A stretch of DNA of 39,592 bases from contig PLMV01000118.1 in the NCBI GenBank assembly GCA_003141615.1, positions 1-39,592 of the forward strand, in the 5' to 3' direction. This document shows positions 31,210-39,040 of the stretch, piece after piece. Numbering within the stretch: position 1 is the first letter of the stretch; each line of letters begins with the position of its first letter. The stretch comes from Syntrophaceae bacterium. GTDB taxonomy: Bacteria; Desulfobacterota; Syntrophia; Syntrophales; Smithellaceae. Both the position numbers and the translations under genes were made by a program. The notes beneath the pieces are model-generated. The model was not told where the DNA came from, ran no database searches, and saw only the letters and a list, made by a program, of their open reading frames with translations.

Positions 31210-31216
31210 ACAACAT

Positions 31217-32755
31217 ATGTTTAAAAAAATCTTCGACAAGATAAATATTTACAATGATAATCTGACAGTTCGTGTAAGACTGGTTGTGCTGACTGTTGCT
31301 GGTCTTGCTTTAACTATGGCCATTTGGGGCTTTGTTCAGCTTACCGCTCTGGATAGGATATTGGTCGATCAACAGGCAAAAAGGCTTGAAGGTGTGGCCG
31401 ATACAATCAGCACCTTTTATCAATTTTTCCCTACAAAACGGGGACTTCATGCCCTTGATTCAGCTCTTAAAGACTTCATTCAAACCGATGTGCGTTTGGC
31501 AAGAATTGATATTTTTGACACCAGTCATGGCAACGTTGATTACGTTACCGGCGCCAGCCGGGTCCAATATGAATGGCCTGATAATATTGTCTTTGCCGCC
31601 AGCGCAAAAAACAAGGTGCGTTATGTTAAAATAGAAACGGAAAGCGGTCCAGCGCTGGGTTTGCTTTATCCTGCTTCAGTAGAAATAAAAGGTTCGCACG
31701 TCGTCGTGGGCATTATTGGTTTTTCGCGCGCGAATGCCGAAATTATGAATAGCGCCCAACAATTGCTGATTTTCAGCAGTATCGGATTATTACTGTTCAT
31801 TCTTTTGATATTAGGATTAAGTTATGGCTGGATAATCGGCAGACCGCTGAAGCTGATCATTCAGACAATTGACGAATTTCAGAAAGGACAATATATAAAT
31901 AGAATTCCTATAGTTCACCGGGATGAATGGGGACAGATATCTAAGCACTTTAACATGATGGCTGATGAAATTCAGGATGTAATTACCAGGAATCTCGATC
32001 TGAACAGGCATCTGGAAGACCGTGTCCGCGAAGAAACGCTCAAGGTTGTTCAACTGCAAAAACAAGTTGCCGATCTGAAACAATTGACTGCTTTAGGGCA
32101 CTTAACGGCTAATCTCGCCCATGATCTGGGTACGCCGCTCCATTCCATTGGAGGTTTGGCTAACCTTCTTTTGGAAAGAGAAGGCTGGCCGCCGGATGTG
32201 GCCCATAAATTAAAATTGATTGTCCAACAAACCCAGCGGCTGGATAACGTCATTCAGAATGTAAGAAAAGCCACACGCCTTCCGGAGCCTCATTTTGAAG
32301 TGTTGACTATCCAGCAAATTTTAAGTGAGACACTGCCGCTTGTCGAATCCTTCATGCAAAAAAATAGAGTAGAAATGAGCGTAAATATTGACGACGGAAT
32401 CAAACCTTTATATGTCGATCGTTATCGTATTCAGACCGCACTGATGAATATAATTCAGAATGCTCTGGAAGCAATGCCGCAGGGAGGAAAAATAACTATA
32501 TCGGTCCAAACAATTTCCCAAAATGGTTTGGTAGCAGTGACTATCAATGATACAGGCACGGGAATGCCGCCCGATATGATTGAGAAAGCGTGTGAACCAT
32601 TCTTTAGCACAAGACAAAACGAAGGCCTGCGCGGACTGGGTCTGGCTATTGTACGCGACATAGTTAAAACTCACGGTGGTAAAATGGAAATAAAAAGCTC
32701 TCTGGGTCAGGGAACTTCTATTATTCTTTACTTGCCGGTATTCAAGGATAATTAA
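31217..32755 (+). CDS. Membrane sensor histidine kinase
   Basis: A 512-aa kinase. Transmembrane helices at about 21-43 and 183-207 enclose a periplasmic sensor region of about 140 residues. Then come HAMP (about 208-262), a coiled segment, the phospho-acceptor His302 in LTANLAHDLGTPLHSIGG, and the ATPase domain with N box NIIQNALEAM (411-420), DTGTGM (445-450) and GLRGLGLAIV (470-479). It resembles the NtrB/AtoS-type kinases that pair with sigma-54 activators. The likely partner lies convergent, 17 bp beyond its stop. No ribosome binding site precedes the ATG. Confidence 0.9.
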   Translation: MFKKIFDKINIYNDNLTVRVRLVVLTVAGLALTMAIWGFVQLTALDRILVDQQAKRLEGVADTISTFYQFFPTKRGLHALDSALKDFIQTDVRLARIDIFDTSHGNVDYVTGASRVQYEWPDNIVFAASAKNKVRYVKIETESGPALGLLYPASVEIKGSHVVVGIIGFSRANAEIMNSAQQLLIFSSIGLLLFILLILGLSYGWIIGRPLKLIIQTIDEFQKGQYINRIPIVHRDEWGQISKHFNMMADEIQDVITRNLDLNRHLEDRVREETLKVVQLQKQVADLKQLTALGHLTANLAHDLGTPLHSIGGLANLLLEREGWPPDVAHKLKLIVQQTQRLDNVIQNVRKATRLPEPHFEVLTIQQILSETLPLVESFMQKNRVEMSVNIDDGIKPLYVDRYRIQTALMNIIQNALEAMPQGGKITISVQTISQNGLVAVTINDTGTGMPPDMIEKACEPFFSTRQNEGLRGLGLAIVRDIVKTHGGKMEIKSSLGQGTSIILYLPVFKDN

Positions 32756-32772
32756 CGTTCAGCGGAGGATTT

Positions 32773-34116
32773 TCAATCCGCGGAAAGTTTTTCGTCCAAT
32801 AAGCCATAACGGCGAATCTTCAGGCGTAATGTTTTTCGGTCAATATCCAAAAGCTGTGCGGTTTTGGTTTGATTCCAGGAAGTCTCCTTCAGCGTTTGTA
32901 ATATCTTATCTCTTTCCGCTGTCTCTAACGGAGACATATTGGACAAGGCGGCGTCTTCCTTATTTTCTTTTTGTTGTTGAAAATGCTCCGGCAGATTTTC
33001 CGGGAGAACAACCGCGAAAGGTGAAAGCAATAAAGTTTGTTGCAGAACATTTTCCATCTCTCGTACGTTGCCCGGCCAGTTATATGCTATGAGTAACTCC
33101 ATTGCTTCTAACGAAATGCGCACATTTGGATAACCAAATTTTTTCAGTAATGATTCAATGAGCAACGGAATATCATCTTTATGCTCTCTCAAAGGCGGGA
33201 CACGCAAACGCACAATAAATCTGTATAACAAATCCAGACGAAAGCGGCCCAGGCTTACCTCTTCATCAATATTTTTGTTGGCTGCCGCCACTACCCTTAC
33301 AGTTACATTGTGAACATCATGGCTGCCAATTCTTCTTACTTCACCATTTTGCATAAACCGCAAAAACTTGCCTTGCAGAGCTGTTGACATTTCCGTGATT
33401 TCATCGAGAAAAACTGTTCCGCCTTCTGCTGATTCCAACAATCCGGCATGCTGATGATCAGCTCCAGTAAAGGATCCTTTCTCATACCCGAAGAGTTCAG
33501 ACTCCAATAAATTATCGGGAATAGCTCCACAATGAACTACAACAAAAGGTTTATCACGGCGCAAAGACATATTGTGTAAAGAACGGGCGGTCAATTCTTT
33601 TCCCGTTCCACTTTCACCTTCAATTAAAACACTGGCTGACGCATCGGCAATGCGGGCAATTTGTTTGTAGAAATCAACCATCATTGCCGACGAACCAATC
33701 AATTTCGGTTCTTCAGTTGTTTCCGGTTGCAATTTCATGCGCCGTTCACGCAGTTCCCTAACTTCCAATACTTTTTTTACAATAGTCCGGCATTCTTCCG
33801 GTGAAAAAGGTTTACTTATATAATCCCAGGCGCCCAGACTTATTGCCTCCATCGTTGTTTCCAGAGAACCATAAGCGGTCATAAGAATAACCGGCAAGTT
33901 CGGCCATTTTTTGTGCACTTCATCTAAAAATTGCAAACCATCCATTTCTGGCATGCGAATATCGGACATAAGCAGATCGTACCGCGAAAGATCTTGCTTC
34001 AAAGCTTCCTTGGCTGATGTATAGGCTTTTACTTCATAGCCATCAAGCGAAAGAGCTTCTTGTAAAAACTCGCAGGCGACCTCGTCGTCATCAATCACTA
34101 AAATGTGGGCTTTCAT
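32773..34116 (-). CDS. NtrC-family sigma-54-dependent response regulator
   Basis: A 447-aa enhancer-binding protein. Receiver domain with phospho-acceptor Asp52, Thr80 and Lys102; AAA+ domain with Walker A GESGTGKE (167-174), the sigma-54 contact loop GSFTGA (214-219, a Ser variant of GAFTGA) and Walker [10 protein letters not shown] (232-240); C-terminal Fis-type helix-turn-helix ([21 protein letters not shown]). It activates sigma-54 RNA polymerase after phosphorylation. Convergent with the sensor kinase gene. The only clear sigma-54 promoter in the window is at 29607, a plausible target. Confidence 0.93.
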   Translation of the reverse strand: MKAHILVIDDDEVACEFLQEALSLDGYEVKAYTSAKEALKQDLSRYDLLMSDIRMPEMDGLQFLDEVHKKWPNLPVILMTAYGSLETTMEAISLGAWDYISKPFSPEECRTIVKKVLEVRELRERRMKLQPETTEEPKLIGSSAMMVDFYKQIARIADASASVLIEGESGTGKELTARSLHNMSLRRDKPFVVVHCGAIPDNLLESELFGYEKGSFTGADHQHAGLLESAEGGTVFLDEITEMSTALQGKFLRFMQNGEVRRIGSHDVHNVTVRVVAAANKNIDEEVSLGRFRLDLLYRFIVRLRVPPLREHKDDIPLLIESLLKKFGYPNVRISLEAMELLIAYNWPGNVREMENVLQQTLLLSPFAVVLPENLPEHFQQQKENKEDAALSNMSPLETAERDKILQTLKETSWNQTKTAQLLDIDRKTLRLKIRRYGLLDEKLSAD

Positions 34117-34167
34117 AAAATTACCTGTGTTTATTTTTGGTAAAAAAATAATATAAAATGAAGATTA

Positions 34168-34623
34168 TTAAGGCAGGGCAGCAATAAAAAATCCCGAGAG
34201 CTTTTTGCTGCCTAGAGCATCTTGAGCAATGATGTCGCACTGAATTCTTTTTTCACCGTTTTCTACATACTTTTTGACTACCTTGCCGCTAACAGTGATT
34301 GTTGCTCTGTCTTTTGTGTTTTCCATATCATCCAAATCTGCCGGTTCTGTCATACTCAAAAAACGGGCATTAAATTTTCTTAAATATTTGTTTTCGATCC
34401 AGGAAGTGATGGCTTCGCCGGCAATACCCATAATTAACATGCCATGGGCAATAACATTTTTCATGCCGATCATTTTAATGAAGGTTTCATCATGATGAAG
34501 AGGATTAAAATCACCCGAAGCTCCGGCATAACGGACTAAATGTGTTCTGGTAATGGGCGCGGAAGTGTAAACGGGCATTTTGTTCCCAACTTCAATATCA
34601 TCATAATTTACAGCCATATTCAT
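34168..34623 (-). CDS. MaoC-like dehydratase, C-terminal-type subunit
   Basis: A 151-aa hot-dog-fold protein with the hydratase 2 motif YAGASGDFNPLHHDETF, giving the catalytic Asp-His pair in GDFNPLH. The family hydrates trans-2-enoyl-CoA to (3R)-hydroxyacyl-CoA or the reverse. Starts 4 nt after the stop of the partner gene; an internal ATG at 34617 has a slightly better spaced AGGAAG. With the upstream gene it forms a split two-subunit hydratase like mycobacterial HadAB or ChsH1-ChsH2, by analogy. Confidence 0.87.
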   Translation of the reverse strand: MNMAVNYDDIEVGNKMPVYTSAPITRTHLVRYAGASGDFNPLHHDETFIKMIGMKNVIAHGMLIMGIAGEAITSWIENKYLRKFNARFLSMTEPADLDDMENTKDRATITVSGKVVKKYVENGEKRIQCDIIAQDALGSKKLSGFFIAALP

Positions 34624-34627
34624 CTTC

Positions 34628-35092
34628 CTATCTTTCCAGCAATCTTGTCTGGGATTTGAGTACCAGTTCGCCCCGCTGATTTATCAATTCCGTTTCCAGG
34701 ACAGTAACCTCGACACTCTTGTTTCCGGTCCCCTTTTTTAACATATCGATAACTTTCATTTTACGGGTAATAACATCGCCAGCGTAAATGCTGCCAAAAT
34801 ATTCATACTCTTCTTCCCTATGCAGAAGCCTGTTTAAATCAATCCCCAAAATTTTAACTGTGCCCATCAGACCGCCACCAGTCCAAAAAAAGGTGCTTGT
34901 TGGAAAGGTGGGAGGAATCGGTATCCCTTGATAGCCTGCTTTTTTTGCAGCTTCTTCATCGTAGTAAATGGGATTGATTTGTTCCTTATTCTCTTTTTGA
35001 GAAACGGCTATGGCAAACTCAGTAATTTTATCTTTTTCTACTGTAAAAGTGTAGGCAGGAAATTCCATGCCCAACTTTGACTTATCCGCCAT
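34628..35092 (-). CDS. MaoC-like dehydratase, N-terminal-type subunit
   Basis: A 154-aa protein of the N-terminal MaoC/FAS1 dehydratase domain type: GMEFPAYTFTVEKDKITEFAIAV, then NPIYYDEEAAKKAGYQGIPIPPTFP. Such subunits lack the Asp-His pair and shape the acyl-binding tunnel for the catalytic partner, encoded 4 nt downstream. GGAGG precedes ATG 35092. Divergent from the MFS transporter gene. Confidence 0.87.
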   Translation of the reverse strand: MADKSKLGMEFPAYTFTVEKDKITEFAIAVSQKENKEQINPIYYDEEAAKKAGYQGIPIPPTFPTSTFFWTGGGLMGTVKILGIDLNRLLHREEEYEYFGSIYAGDVITRKMKVIDMLKKGTGNKSVEVTVLETELINQRGELVLKSQTRLLER

Positions 35093-35445
35093 AATAGCCT
35101 CCGAATAGAAATGAGTTTAATTTATATCACATTTATATCAGAATGGCACGATTTAATCTTTTTGGGTATAATCTTTTTGGGTATAATTCCCCGCCGTCGC
35201 GGCGAAGAAGGGTCATTTTGGTGACTAATTTGTCTTTGAATTGAAGAATGGCATGTAATCTCCTTAAAGCTATGCTTCTTAATATTTTTGAATATGGAAT
35301 ACTAATAATGAAGATCTAAGGGATCAATCCTGTATTTGATAATCTTCTTTATTTGCGATATTTGTTTCTTATGTTTATCATAAAGCGATTTAATGGTAAA
35401 GGAAGCGGCGGATATTTTATGTTCAATTGAACTGCGGATATATTA
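35093..35445. other. Divergent intergenic region, MaoC pair and MFS gene
   Basis: This 353-bp AT-rich gap contains an exact 15-bp tandem duplication (35154-35183), two TATAAT words it creates, a GC-rich hairpin CCGCCGTCGCGGCG near 35190, and a small inverted repeat TTATG-TTTAT-CATAA at 35369-35383. No ORF was supported. Confidence 0.5.
35154..35183. repeat. 15-bp tandem duplication with two TATAAT boxes
   Basis: TAATCTTTTTGGGTA occurs twice head to tail, followed by TAAT. It makes two TATAAT words at 35167-35172 and 35182-35187, 15 bp apart, on the strand that reads toward the MFS gene. Confidence 0.7.
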
Positions 35446-36699
35446 ATGGAAAAGAATCAGAAAATCTTCTGGGGCTGGTACATCGTAGGCGGCGCTTTTC
35501 TGGTAATGGGAATCAATTATGGAGCCCGTTACTGTTTCGGCGTATTTCTCAAACCGATGGCTGCGGAATTCGCCTTGTCGCGTTCAGTAATATCGCTGGC
35601 AGCTGCTATCAACATGCTCGTTTATTCCCTCGGCTCAATCTTTGTCGGTCGCATGCTGGATCGTATCGCGCCGCGCTGGATAACAACGACGGGAGGTATT
35701 GTTGCCGCTTGCGGTTATATCCTGACTGGTTTTGTAAGCACTCCTCTTGGTTTGTATATCAGCTATGGCTTGATGGTCGGGGCAGGAGCGGCAGGGATGG
35801 GTGTTGTCGCTTGTAGTTCTTCTGTCAGCAAATGGTTTATCAACAAGCGGGGGCTGGCTATTGGAATTGCTTCCATGGGAATAAGTCTGGGAACAGTAAC
35901 GCTCACGCCACTGTCCGGATATATTGTTGGAGTATTGAGCTGGCGGGCCGGGCTTATGGCTTTAGGCGTTATTACATTGCTGATCGGAGTTTTTGTTTCC
36001 CAAACGCTGATGAGAAAAACAAATCCGGAAGCATATAGTCTCTTACCGGATGGAGATAAAACAACGGTAATACATCAATCATCAGCGCCACAGGCGGTTC
36101 ATAAAATTTCAACCATGACCATGTTTAAAGATTCCCGTTTTTGGACACTGGCCATCTGCCAGGGTTTGGCTGTTATGATCAGCATGTCCGTTTTTGTTCA
36201 TCAGGTGGCATATGCTACAGATAATGGCATTGACAAGATGGCCGCTGCCTCATCTCTTGCCGCTATCAGCATGACCGGATTTATGGGGCAGTTCTTATTC
36301 GGCTGGATAACCGACAGAATAAAAGATCCTAAATATGGTTCTTTCATCGGGATATTGTTTATGCTGATCGGCACTATATTGCTACTGCATGTCCATACTG
36401 TTTCTCAGCTCTATATTTGCGCTCTTATATACGGATTTGGATATGGTTCACTTGCCCCGATACTGCCGCTTCTTGTCGCTAATCGTTTCGGCAGGCATGT
36501 TGTGGGATCAATCTATGGTCTTTTGACTTTTTTTATTGGTGTCGGCGGCGCTATCGGTCCGGTTTTAGGCGGTGTTATTTACGATCATTTTGGATCATAC
36601 AGGTATCTGTGGTTGGTAAATATTTTTGTATTGAGCTGTATAGCCCTTGCCATTTTGACCTTGAAAAAAGGAAAGCAATATACAACCACTGGATCATAA
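35446..36699 (+). CDS. MFS transporter, oxalate/formate antiporter (OFA) type
   Basis: A 417-aa protein with about 12 transmembrane helices and the opening WGWYIVGGAFLVMGINYGARYCFGVFLKPM common in OFA and monocarboxylate-type MFS carriers. The loop 2-3 motif appears as VGRMLDRIAPRW and the central repeat as GWITDRIKDPKYG. Substrate is unknown; a carboxylate is likely from the family. It sits between two MaoC pairs, so it may move a substrate of that pathway. The ribosome binding site is weak. A family B palindrome starts 3 nt after the stop. Confidence 0.88.
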   Translation: MEKNQKIFWGWYIVGGAFLVMGINYGARYCFGVFLKPMAAEFALSRSVISLAAAINMLVYSLGSIFVGRMLDRIAPRWITTTGGIVAACGYILTGFVSTPLGLYISYGLMVGAGAAGMGVVACSSSVSKWFINKRGLAIGIASMGISLGTVTLTPLSGYIVGVLSWRAGLMALGVITLLIGVFVSQTLMRKTNPEAYSLLPDGDKTTVIHQSSAPQAVHKISTMTMFKDSRFWTLAICQGLAVMISMSVFVHQVAYATDNGIDKMAAASSLAAISMTGFMGQFLFGWITDRIKDPKYGSFIGILFMLIGTILLLHVHTVSQLYICALIYGFGYGSLAPILPLLVANRFGRHVVGSIYGLLTFFIGVGGAIGPVLGGVIYDHFGSYRYLWLVNIFVLSCIALAILTLKKGKQYTTTGS

Positions 36700-36702
36700 A
36701 AT

Positions 36703-36850
36703 AATACCACTTCGCTTTCTTCGGCTAACTTTGGTGGCTATGTCGTCGGCTTCCTCAACGTATAACCTGATAACCTGAAGGTCACACGAGGTCACACGTG
36801 TACAATACGCCTTGCCGCCTCGTTATCATCTTTGATTTAGAAGTGGTATT
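36703..36850. repeat. Family B palindromic element, copy 4
   Basis: Perfect 11-bp terminal inverted repeats AATACCACTTC (36703-36713) and GAAGTGGTATT (36840-36850). The centre has the module TAACCTGAAGGTCAC (36771-36785) with matching partial duplications on both sides: an extra AACCTGAT on the left and an extra AGGTCACACG on the right. It lies just after the MFS stop codon, between convergent genes. Confidence 0.88.
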
Positions 36851-36921
36851 GCCTTGAGAGAATATTAAACGGCCGGTCTATAAACATTCCAGATGTTTGC
36901 CCCGTGACCGGCCGCTATCTT

Positions 36922-37308
36922 TTACGCCTCGACCTCGGCCTCAACGTTCTGGAGCACTTCAGCCCCGGTCTGGTTTACGACTTTGAGTTCGACCTTGGCG
37001 CGGCCAGCCTGCACGTCAGCCACGGTACCCTGGACTGAAATCGTGTCTTCCATCATAACCGGAGCACTGAATCGGCACCTTATTTTTTTCAATTTGCCGG
37101 GGTCGCCAGCCCAGTCGGTCACGGTTTTCGCAGTAAAGGCCAGTGTGCATAATCCCTGGAGAATTGCGCCGCCCAGCCCCACCATCTTTCCAAACTCGGG
37201 ATCGATATGTATCGGGTTATAATCGCCCGATGCGCCGGCGTAGTATATCGCCCGGTATTTATCGACTTTCTCACTTCCGGTGAATGTTTGTCCTTTTTCA
37301 ACTGCCAT
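36922..37308 (-). CDS. MaoC-like dehydratase, C-terminal-type subunit (second pair)
   Basis: A 128-aa hot-dog protein with the catalytic motif YYAGASGDYNPIHIDPEF and GAILQGLCTLAFTAKTV. It is the catalytic half of a second split enoyl-CoA hydratase pair, with its partner 10 nt upstream. GGAG lies 7 nt before ATG 37308. It is last in a minus-strand run of two acyl-CoA dehydrogenases and the two MaoC subunits. Confidence 0.88.
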   Translation of the reverse strand: MAVEKGQTFTGSEKVDKYRAIYYAGASGDYNPIHIDPEFGKMVGLGGAILQGLCTLAFTAKTVTDWAGDPGKLKKIRCRFSAPVMMEDTISVQGTVADVQAGRAKVELKVVNQTGAEVLQNVEAEVEA

Positions 37309-37318
37309 AGCGCTTCTC

Positions 37319-37756
37319 CTATTTCCGTACTACAAAGGTATAAGTTCCACGGCTCACGTCTTTGCCGTGCTGGTTTTTTGAATTGAGCTCGAGGGAAATG
37401 ACATCCAGCTTTTCCTTGTTCTTGATGTCACTAATCTTCGCGGAGGTGGTGATGGAATCGCCTGCTTTGACCACTTCAAAGAATTCCAGTTCCTGCTCGC
37501 CGTGCACAAGCATGGCCATGTTCAGGTTCAGCTCTTTGTCCATGAACACCGGTTCGATCAGGTGCGCGCCAAATACAACCGAGAATGTGGGGGGTGCGAT
37601 AATCGTGCCGTATTTAGATTTTTTGGCGAAATCGTCATCAAGATAATGGGGATCGGGATTCTTAATCGCTTTAGCGTATTCCTTAATTTTTTCCTTTCCC
37701 ACTTCATAGGTATACGTCGGATATGTTTTGCCGATGAATTTTGTATCTATGGCCAT
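37319..37756 (-). CDS. MaoC-like dehydratase, N-terminal-type subunit (second pair)
   Basis: A 145-aa protein with KTYPTYTYEVGKEKIKEYA, DPHYLDDDFAKKSKYGTI and IAPPTFSVVFGAH, the N-terminal MaoC/FAS1-type dehydratase signature, without the Asp-His motif. GAGGAG precedes ATG 37756. Partner of the gene 10 nt downstream. It is similar in plan to the pair at 34168-35092, so the two pairs are probably paralogues. Confidence 0.88.
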   Translation of the reverse strand: MAIDTKFIGKTYPTYTYEVGKEKIKEYAKAIKNPDPHYLDDDFAKKSKYGTIIAPPTFSVVFGAHLIEPVFMDKELNLNMAMLVHGEQELEFFEVVKAGDSITTSAKISDIKNKEKLDVISLELNSKNQHGKDVSRGTYTFVVRK

Positions 37757-37817
37757 AGTTATTTCTCCTCGATGTGGTAATCCCTTAAGCGGAGGGATGA
37801 TACCATTGTTTCATATC

Positions 37818-38990
37818 TTATGCCGCGTATTTCCGGATCAGGTCTTTCGCAATCAGCACACGCTGTATTTCCGAAGTTCCCTCGCCGATTTCGCCCAGCT
37901 TCGCGTCGCGGTAGAGGCGCTCCACCGGAAACTCCTTGATGTAGCCGTAACCGCCAAATACCTGTACCGCCATGCTGGATATCTGCGTGGCGGCCTCGGA
38001 AGCCCACACCTTTGCAACGGACGCCAGCACGGCGGACTCAGGGTTCTTCGTCTCCTTTGCCCAGGAGGCCTGGTAGATGAGGAGCCTCGCCACATCGGAC
38101 ATGATCATCATATCGGCGAGTTTGAAGGAGACTTCCTGAAAACGGTTGATCGGCTTCCCGAAGGCATTTCGTTCCTTGGAATACTTGTTCGCGTGCTGAA
38201 GGCATTTGGCAGCTATTCCCAGGCAGACGGTCGCCATGCCGATTCTGCCGTATTCAAGGGTCTGCATTGCCTGGATGAAGCCATTGCCAACTTGGCCGAG
38301 AACTGCGCTTTCCGGCACTTCGCAATCCTCAAGGATCAGCTCGGCCGTGGGGGAGCCGCGGAAGCCCATTTTGTCGAAGGGTTTGCTCACTGAAAATCCC
38401 TTTGTTCCCTTATCGACGAGGAAGCATGTGACTCCTGCGCCGGGGCCTTTCTCCTTGTCGTTGTAGGCAAAGACGAGAGCAGCGTCTGCTATGGTCGCGT
38501 TGGTGATGAAGGTCTTGGTTCCGTTGAGAATCCACTTGTCGCCCTTCTTGACTGCTGTTGTCTTAATTGAAGCCGCATCAGAGCCGGCTCCAGGCTCGGT
38601 AAGGCCGAAGCAGCCGATGAGCTCACCCTTGATTATGCCGGGAAGATATTTTTTCTTCTGCGCTTCGGTGCCGAACATTTTCAACGGCATGCCGAAAAGT
38701 CCGCTGGAGGCGCCACAGGATAAGAATGTGGAGGCGCATGCAGCGGCCACTTCTTCCCCCGCTATTGCCTGGCTGATTAAATCTAGATTCGTGCCGCCGT
38801 AGGCTTCATCGTGCCCCATGCCAAGAAAGCCAATGCCGGCCATCATTTTGATGTTCTCTTTAATCAGCTTTTCCACTTCTTTATGCTCAGCTTTATCTAG
38901 GATCTGGGCGCGCGGCTCTATTTCTTTGGTGCAAAACTTCGAAAAGTTTTCTTTTATTGATAATTGTTCCGGTGTCAAATCATAATTCAT
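37818..38990 (-). CDS. Acyl-CoA dehydrogenase
   Basis: FAD enzyme of 390 aa that oxidises acyl-CoA to trans-2-enoyl-CoA. Conserved blocks: CFGLTEPGAGSDAASIKTTA (FAD/substrate loop), NGTKTFITNA, FGKPINRFQ, and the C-terminal GGYGYIKEFPVERLYRDAK then IGEGTSEIQR. The catalytic Glu sits at residue 370 in IGEGT, the usual position. AGGAG precedes ATG 38990. Followed by the MaoC pair and preceded by another acyl-CoA dehydrogenase, so one operon for a beta-oxidation-type pathway is likely; electrons would go to an ETF not seen here. Confidence 0.94.
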   Translation of the reverse strand: MNYDLTPEQLSIKENFSKFCTKEIEPRAQILDKAEHKEVEKLIKENIKMMAGIGFLGMGHDEAYGGTNLDLISQAIAGEEVAAACASTFLSCGASSGLFGMPLKMFGTEAQKKKYLPGIIKGELIGCFGLTEPGAGSDAASIKTTAVKKGDKWILNGTKTFITNATIADAALVFAYNDKEKGPGAGVTCFLVDKGTKGFSVSKPFDKMGFRGSPTAELILEDCEVPESAVLGQVGNGFIQAMQTLEYGRIGMATVCLGIAAKCLQHANKYSKERNAFGKPINRFQEVSFKLADMMIMSDVARLLIYQASWAKETKNPESAVLASVAKVWASEAATQISSMAVQVFGGYGYIKEFPVERLYRDAKLGEIGEGTSEIQRVLIAKDLIRKYAA

Positions 38991-39040
38991 AATATTATTC
39001 TCCTGTCTTATGTCTGGTTATCCTGTATCCGGGCACGAAA

